From IMG/VR virus record IMGVR_UViG_3300028194_000428, positions 1 through 26,135 of that record: 26,135 nucleotides of DNA; one strand, given 5' to 3'. The notes under the pieces were generated by a model. It had not been told where the DNA came from, searched no databases, and saw only the letters and a program-made list of their open reading frames with translations. Source of the stretch: a virus. Positions 22,962 through 26,135 of the stretch are shown piece by piece. Position numbers and translations under genes: made by a program. Each line of letters starts with the position of its first letter. The stretch's first letter is position 1.

Positions 22962-24815
22962 TTAATTATTTAGATTTTTAAGTGTTGGTGAATTTTCTAA
23001 TCTACCAGTATTCAGTCCTCTAGCATTTGTACTTGTTGCAATTGTAGTTCCTCTATTTCTTTGGACGTTATTATATTTTTCTTGTTGAATTTTATTGTAA
23101 AGATTATCAGCAATAGCTTCTTTATAAAATACATTAAGTGAACTAATTTTATTAGCCTCTGGAATTGGTTCATAATACGTACCATTCCTATCTTTCCACC
23201 CACCTCTAATAATTGCTAAATCATTATTATCAATAACAATATCACCAAAGCTATCTAAACCTATATTAGGATCTTCTCCTTCTTTTAATACTATCTTTTT
23301 ATTTTCAATTAATACCTTTTGGTCAGTAACAGGGTCTGTACCATACACAGGAACAAAATAAAAACCATCTCTTATTGCTTTTTCATTTGCTTCTGATATA
23401 AAGAATACATTTACAGAATCAATCCCTTCTACATTTTCAATAATTGAAATAATGTCAGATCTTGGTATTCTATCTCTTCTATTAACATTTAAAAAATAAT
23501 CATCTAAATTTTTTCTTATTGCTATTCTTATTTCATCTTTATCATAATTATCAAACCATCTTATAACTATATTAAGAGCGTATCTTTTAATAATAGGATC
23601 TATTATTCTAGTTTCAGCAGTAACTACTTGTCTTCCACTAGAATTTAATATTTCGTAAGTCATTTCTTTTTCATCAGCAGTCATAACAAATTCTATTTCA
23701 GGTATACTAAAATAATCAAAATCACTAGTTATTTTCTTTTTTATATCTGGAATTAAGAAAAGGTAAATAATATTATCATCATTTAAATATTCATCGTTTT
23801 TAGTATTATAAGCATCTATGAAAGACCAAAAGTCATACTTACTTAAATAGTAAATATAATTATTAGGATTTGCTAATACAAATGAATTACTTTGATATGG
23901 TGCAATTAATCTAGTAAATGCTGGATCTTCACTATTAGATCCAAACATTGGATTTCTTGTAATGTTAATAGAAAGAATTTGGTTTAAATCTACTTGCTCA
24001 CCAGACTGGTCTGTTGCTGGTGTTGAAAATTTTAAATCTAATTGCTTACCTCCAATATTTCCTGCAGTTCCTCTAGTCGTTACATAAGTACATTTAATAC
24101 GAGAACCTAATGCAGGAGGTCTACCAAATTGATTATTTCCAAAAAATATACTTAATCCACCGTTAACACTAGTTTTTACCATTACTGTCTTTTCACCGGG
24201 ACCCATATCATACAAAGAATCGACGTTTTTCCAAAGTTCACCGTCAACATTAACACTTACTAAAAATTGATCGGTAGGGCTTTTTGTAGTTAAGTTATAA
24301 CTTTGTAATGTTAATCCATTACCAGTAAATGATTGGTCTTCTTTTTCACCTTCTATTAATTCAACATTAACAAATGCTGTATTACTTTTAGTTAATCTTA
24401 TAAAGTCACTATTGAAATTTAAAAAATAAGTTAATCCGTTTTGGCCTAGCTCACAAGATGACCCATTCATAATTTGTACATAATCACCATTAACAAGAGT
24501 AGATGCACTGGTATTTAATCTTAATCCAATTATACCTCTTGCTGAGATGCCTCGAGTAGGATCATGGCCAGTTAATCTAGATAATCCATATATAGATTCA
24601 ATATTTCTTGCTCGTGAAATATTTAGTTCTGTAGCAATTGCTTCTATATAGAAAAATATTAATTCTCCTAAATTAGAAACTACAGTTAATATTTGGCCAT
24701 AAGGTGAAGCAGGAGTAAATGTTTCAACTGCTTGTCCATAGGTACGCTGCAAGTATTCAAATGAATCTTCAAATAACTGAGTGGCCTTTATTCTTGTTTT
24801 ACTAAAAAATGACAT
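22962..24815 (-). CDS. Baseplate wedge protein gp6-like (gpJ / baseplate J family)
   Basis: A 617-aa protein with the layout of baseplate J proteins; T4 gp6 is about 660 aa. The N-terminal helical region has YGQAVETFTPASPYGQIL (26-43), a long helix through LIFFYIEAIATELNISRA (52-69), and LSRLTGHDPTRG (78-89), all typical of gpJ/gp6. A beta-rich middle follows (100-300). In the C-terminal part an IRIAIRKNLDDYF helix (429-441) leads into RRDRIPRSDIISIIENVEGI (446-465), the usual gp6/J pattern in which a helix is followed by a segment ending in a G-I/V-D strand. FGDIVIDNNDLAIIRGGW (523-540) is a pattern I associate with marine T4-like gp6. In the family two copies of gp6 with one gp7 form the wedge core that opens when the sheath contracts. 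The gene starts 13 nt after the gp25-like gene. Confidence 0.85.
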   Translation of the reverse strand: MSFFSKTRIKATQLFEDSFEYLQRTYGQAVETFTPASPYGQILTVVSNLGELIFFYIEAIATELNISRARNIESIYGLSRLTGHDPTRGISARGIIGLRLNTSASTLVNGDYVQIMNGSSCELGQNGLTYFLNFNSDFIRLTKSNTAFVNVELIEGEKEDQSFTGNGLTLQSYNLTTKSPTDQFLVSVNVDGELWKNVDSLYDMGPGEKTVMVKTSVNGGLSIFFGNNQFGRPPALGSRIKCTYVTTRGTAGNIGGKQLDLKFSTPATDQSGEQVDLNQILSINITRNPMFGSNSEDPAFTRLIAPYQSNSFVLANPNNYIYYLSKYDFWSFIDAYNTKNDEYLNDDNIIYLFLIPDIKKKITSDFDYFSIPEIEFVMTADEKEMTYEILNSSGRQVVTAETRIIDPIIKRYALNIVIRWFDNYDKDEIRIAIRKNLDDYFLNVNRRDRIPRSDIISIIENVEGIDSVNVFFISEANEKAIRDGFYFVPVYGTDPVTDQKVLIENKKIVLKEGEDPNIGLDSFGDIVIDNNDLAIIRGGWKDRNGTYYEPIPEANKISSLNVFYKEAIADNLYNKIQQEKYNNVQRNRGTTIATSTNARGLNTGRLENSPTLKNLNN

Positions 24816-24828
24816 TTACTTTATTATT

Positions 24829-25200
24829 TTAAAAAAGAGCTCCTATAACTCTTTGTTCATTTACAAAGATATCAACAAAAGCCCCGTTCCTTCCTTCACT
24901 AGTAAAAAACTTTACTTCAGATTGAACATTATAATTACCAGTTCCTGGCAAACAATATGCAGAAATTTGACCATTAATTCTTTGTTGTATAGTGTTAGCA
25001 TTTAATGTTAATGAAAAAATTAATTCATCTAAATTACATCCCATTTGTGGACTTCCTAAAACTTCACCTTTCCTAGTAAATAAAACATTATCTATTTTAA
25101 TGATTAATTGAGATAACCCATCGGTAACTTCTAATGTATCATCATTAAACTTAGGAGCATCAGCGCTTCTACTATAAATATCTCTTATTCCTCCGCTCAT
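24829..25200 (-). CDS. Baseplate wedge protein gp25-like (gpW family; sheath initiator)
   Basis: A 123-aa protein; T4 gp25 is 132 aa. Residues 31-78 carry the family pattern: a helix or strand leading to NVLFTRKGEVLGSPQMGCNL, then DELIFSL and a helix with ANTIQQRINGQI. The feature L-x-T-x-K-G-E-x-x-x-x-P-x-x-G followed by an L..LIF segment is characteristic of gp25/gpW and of T6SS TssE. The last 40 residues form strands (VQSEVKFFTSEGRNGAFVDIFV), as in the C-terminal domain that joins the sheath. In contractile tails gp25 sits at the wedge and nucleates the first sheath ring. The gene is preceded by a 60-nt gap with an 8-bp inverted repeat abutting the start codon, and is followed by gp6, the usual partner. 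This is the firmest small-gene call in the window. Confidence 0.85.
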   Translation of the reverse strand: MSGGIRDIYSRSADAPKFNDDTLEVTDGLSQLIIKIDNVLFTRKGEVLGSPQMGCNLDELIFSLTLNANTIQQRINGQISAYCLPGTGNYNVQSEVKFFTSEGRNGAFVDIFVNEQRVIGALF

Positions 25201-25253
25201 CTGAAAGCACTAATTTTTTATTATATATTCTCTTTTTATTATATAGCTTTCAG
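25201..25253 (-). promoter_or_regulatory. Intergenic inverted repeat and direct repeat upstream of gp25-like gene
   Basis: In the 60-nt gap before the gp25-like start, CTGAAAGC at 25201-25208 is perfectly repeated in inverse as GCTTTCAG at 25246-25253, separated by 37 AT-rich bases. In the mRNA the second arm ends at the base just before AUG, so a stem would cover the ribosome landing site. Inside the loop the 12-mer TTTTTATTATAT (plus strand) occurs twice, at 25215-25226 and 25233-25244, 18 bases apart. On the gene strand each copy reads ATATAATAAAAA, close to a promoter -10 element. No U-tract follows the stem, so it does not look like a terminator. It could be an operator, a promoter, or a translation control hairpin. 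Confidence 0.35.
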
Positions 25254-25260
25254 ATTATAA

Positions 25261-26124
25261 TTATCCTGTGAAAAAGTAATCAACACCTTCGTCTCCTTTA
25301 ATTTCTTCAACTATTCTGTCAACTTCTTCCCTTCCTTCAGATTGTACTAAATCATAATTAATTGTAATGTTACCAGGAAGATTAAATGAAAAGGTTCCTA
25401 GTATTCTAGATAATTGAATTTTAGCTTGTCCTATAACATATCTTTGAAATGCCTCATCCTCAAATAATGCACAATCAGGAATGGTAGAAAATATTTCAAA
25501 TATAACTGCATTTTTAGGAAGCTCTCCTTGAAATCTAAACTTCTTAGTTAATCTATTAAACGTATATGATATTTGTGGTAAAAGAACTTGTCTTGCATTA
25601 TCCATAAATAATGAATTAACAACATAGTACATTAAATTTTCACTACCTATACCTGCCCCATAAACATCATCATATATAAATTTATCAATTGAAAAATCTA
25701 CATCATCTGCATTAAAGCTCATTTGACCGAATCCACCATCCTCTCCACTAAATCCACCAATCTCAAATACATCGTTAACTGAATAAACCCTAGAAGGCAT
25801 TTTAACTATACCTCTAGGATTATCAATATTACCTTTATTAGTTATAACTTCTTTGTCTTGTCCTGTTCCATAAGGTACTCCTTGTTTAAAGGATGACTTA
25901 TGTAAAGCGCCTGCAGGTAGTGCGATATACATTTGCTCTACACTATCTTCATATATTTTATAAAAATATTTTTTTGCTCTTTGTATAATATTGTTTATTT
26001 CCTTTTTAGGAACTGTGAATGGAATTTGACAAGCAATAGTTAGTTCATCATTAACTAATTTAATTAATTCATCTAAACATGCAGCTTCATCTGGATCATT
26101 ACAATAAGTATTCTTGTTAGCCAT
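25261..26124 (-). CDS. Virion structural protein, neck or tail-completion type (287 aa)
   Basis: A 287-aa protein beginning MANKNTYCNDPDEAACLDEL. A helical N-terminal region (about 15-80) has KEINNIIQRAKKYFYKIYED at 41-60. The middle section (about 80-150) is Gly- and Asp-rich (FEIGGFSGEDGGFGQMSF). Then come helices and strands with NARQVLLPQISYTFNRLTKKF and ELPKNAVIFEIFSTI. The C-terminal pattern runs AFQRYVIGQAKIQLSRILGTF, then FNLPGNITINYDLVQSEGREEVDRIVEEI. A helix, a short loop with a strand and a second acidic helix make an ending I have seen in several structural proteins of large myoviruses. Neck, tail completion or wedge-associated roles are all possible; no exact match to T4 gp13, gp14 or gp15 was recognised. 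It is complete at both ends and is the most upstream gene here. Confidence 0.55.
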   Translation of the reverse strand: MANKNTYCNDPDEAACLDELIKLVNDELTIACQIPFTVPKKEINNIIQRAKKYFYKIYEDSVEQMYIALPAGALHKSSFKQGVPYGTGQDKEVITNKGNIDNPRGIVKMPSRVYSVNDVFEIGGFSGEDGGFGQMSFNADDVDFSIDKFIYDDVYGAGIGSENLMYYVVNSLFMDNARQVLLPQISYTFNRLTKKFRFQGELPKNAVIFEIFSTIPDCALFEDEAFQRYVIGQAKIQLSRILGTFSFNLPGNITINYDLVQSEGREEVDRIVEEIKGDEGVDYFFTG

Positions 26125-26135
26125 ACTATTTTATA

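Noticed and set aside
23012-23203. Open frame of 63 codons on the minus strand.
   Set aside because: It lies inside the 3' part of the gp6-like gene, where the main frame matches the gp6 family.
25201-25253. Inverted repeat considered as a terminator after the 287-aa gene.
   Set aside because: The loop is 37 bases and no T-run follows the second arm in the direction of transcription; the gp25 start codon follows at once.

Overview
The window is part of the late, structural gene block of a tailed phage with a contractile (myovirus, T4-related) tail. All sixteen genes, including one cut by the left edge, lie on the minus strand, so transcription runs from the right end (26135) to the left end (1). 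Genes are packed: most gaps are 1-25 nt, two pairs overlap by four bases (ATGA), and only two gaps reach about 60 nt. The DNA is AT-rich. No tRNA, rRNA, CRISPR array, insertion sequence or integrase was seen, and no gene-free stretch exceeds 62 nt. Clear Shine-Dalgarno sequences are scarce; starts are preceded by A-rich leaders. Together with a membrane protein resembling the DUF6808 proteins of Bacteroidota phages, this points to a Bacteroidota (flavobacteria-like) host, probably aquatic. That host call is inference.

Right part (18539-26124), baseplate core: a virion protein of uncertain place (287 aa), a gp25/gpW wedge protein, a gp6/gpJ wedge protein, a small orphan (89 aa) and a 1380-aa protein proposed as gp7/gpI-like. 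The order W-J-I matches that of simple contractile phages such as P2. The 1380-aa protein also carries PKD-like domains and an internal domain with an EHALHT motif that I recall from large secreted bacterial proteins.

Middle part (4334-18537), baseplate periphery and appendages: a small fibre-like protein (219 aa), three very large structural proteins of unknown function (704, 1280 and 1567 aa) and a 921-aa collagen-containing fibre. The 219-aa and 921-aa proteins share an N-terminal module, probably a common attachment site.

Left part (1-4309): a coiled-coil protein (78 aa) overlapping a membrane-anchored spanin-like protein (261 aa), an unrecognised protein (467 aa), a coiled-coil protein with a very basic tail (296 aa), a tail-tube-fold protein (184 aa) and a small protein (118 aa). 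The 118-aa protein begins like T4 internal head proteins, has prohead-protease-type cleavage sites, and ends in a cationic double glycine-zipper segment. It is the most interesting item in the window. A further gene beginning MIHIGIDFSL runs off the left edge.

Family names come from recognising sequence patterns by eye; no database search was run. gp25, gp6 and the tail-tube fold are the firmest assignments. The giant middle proteins are called virion proteins mainly from context.
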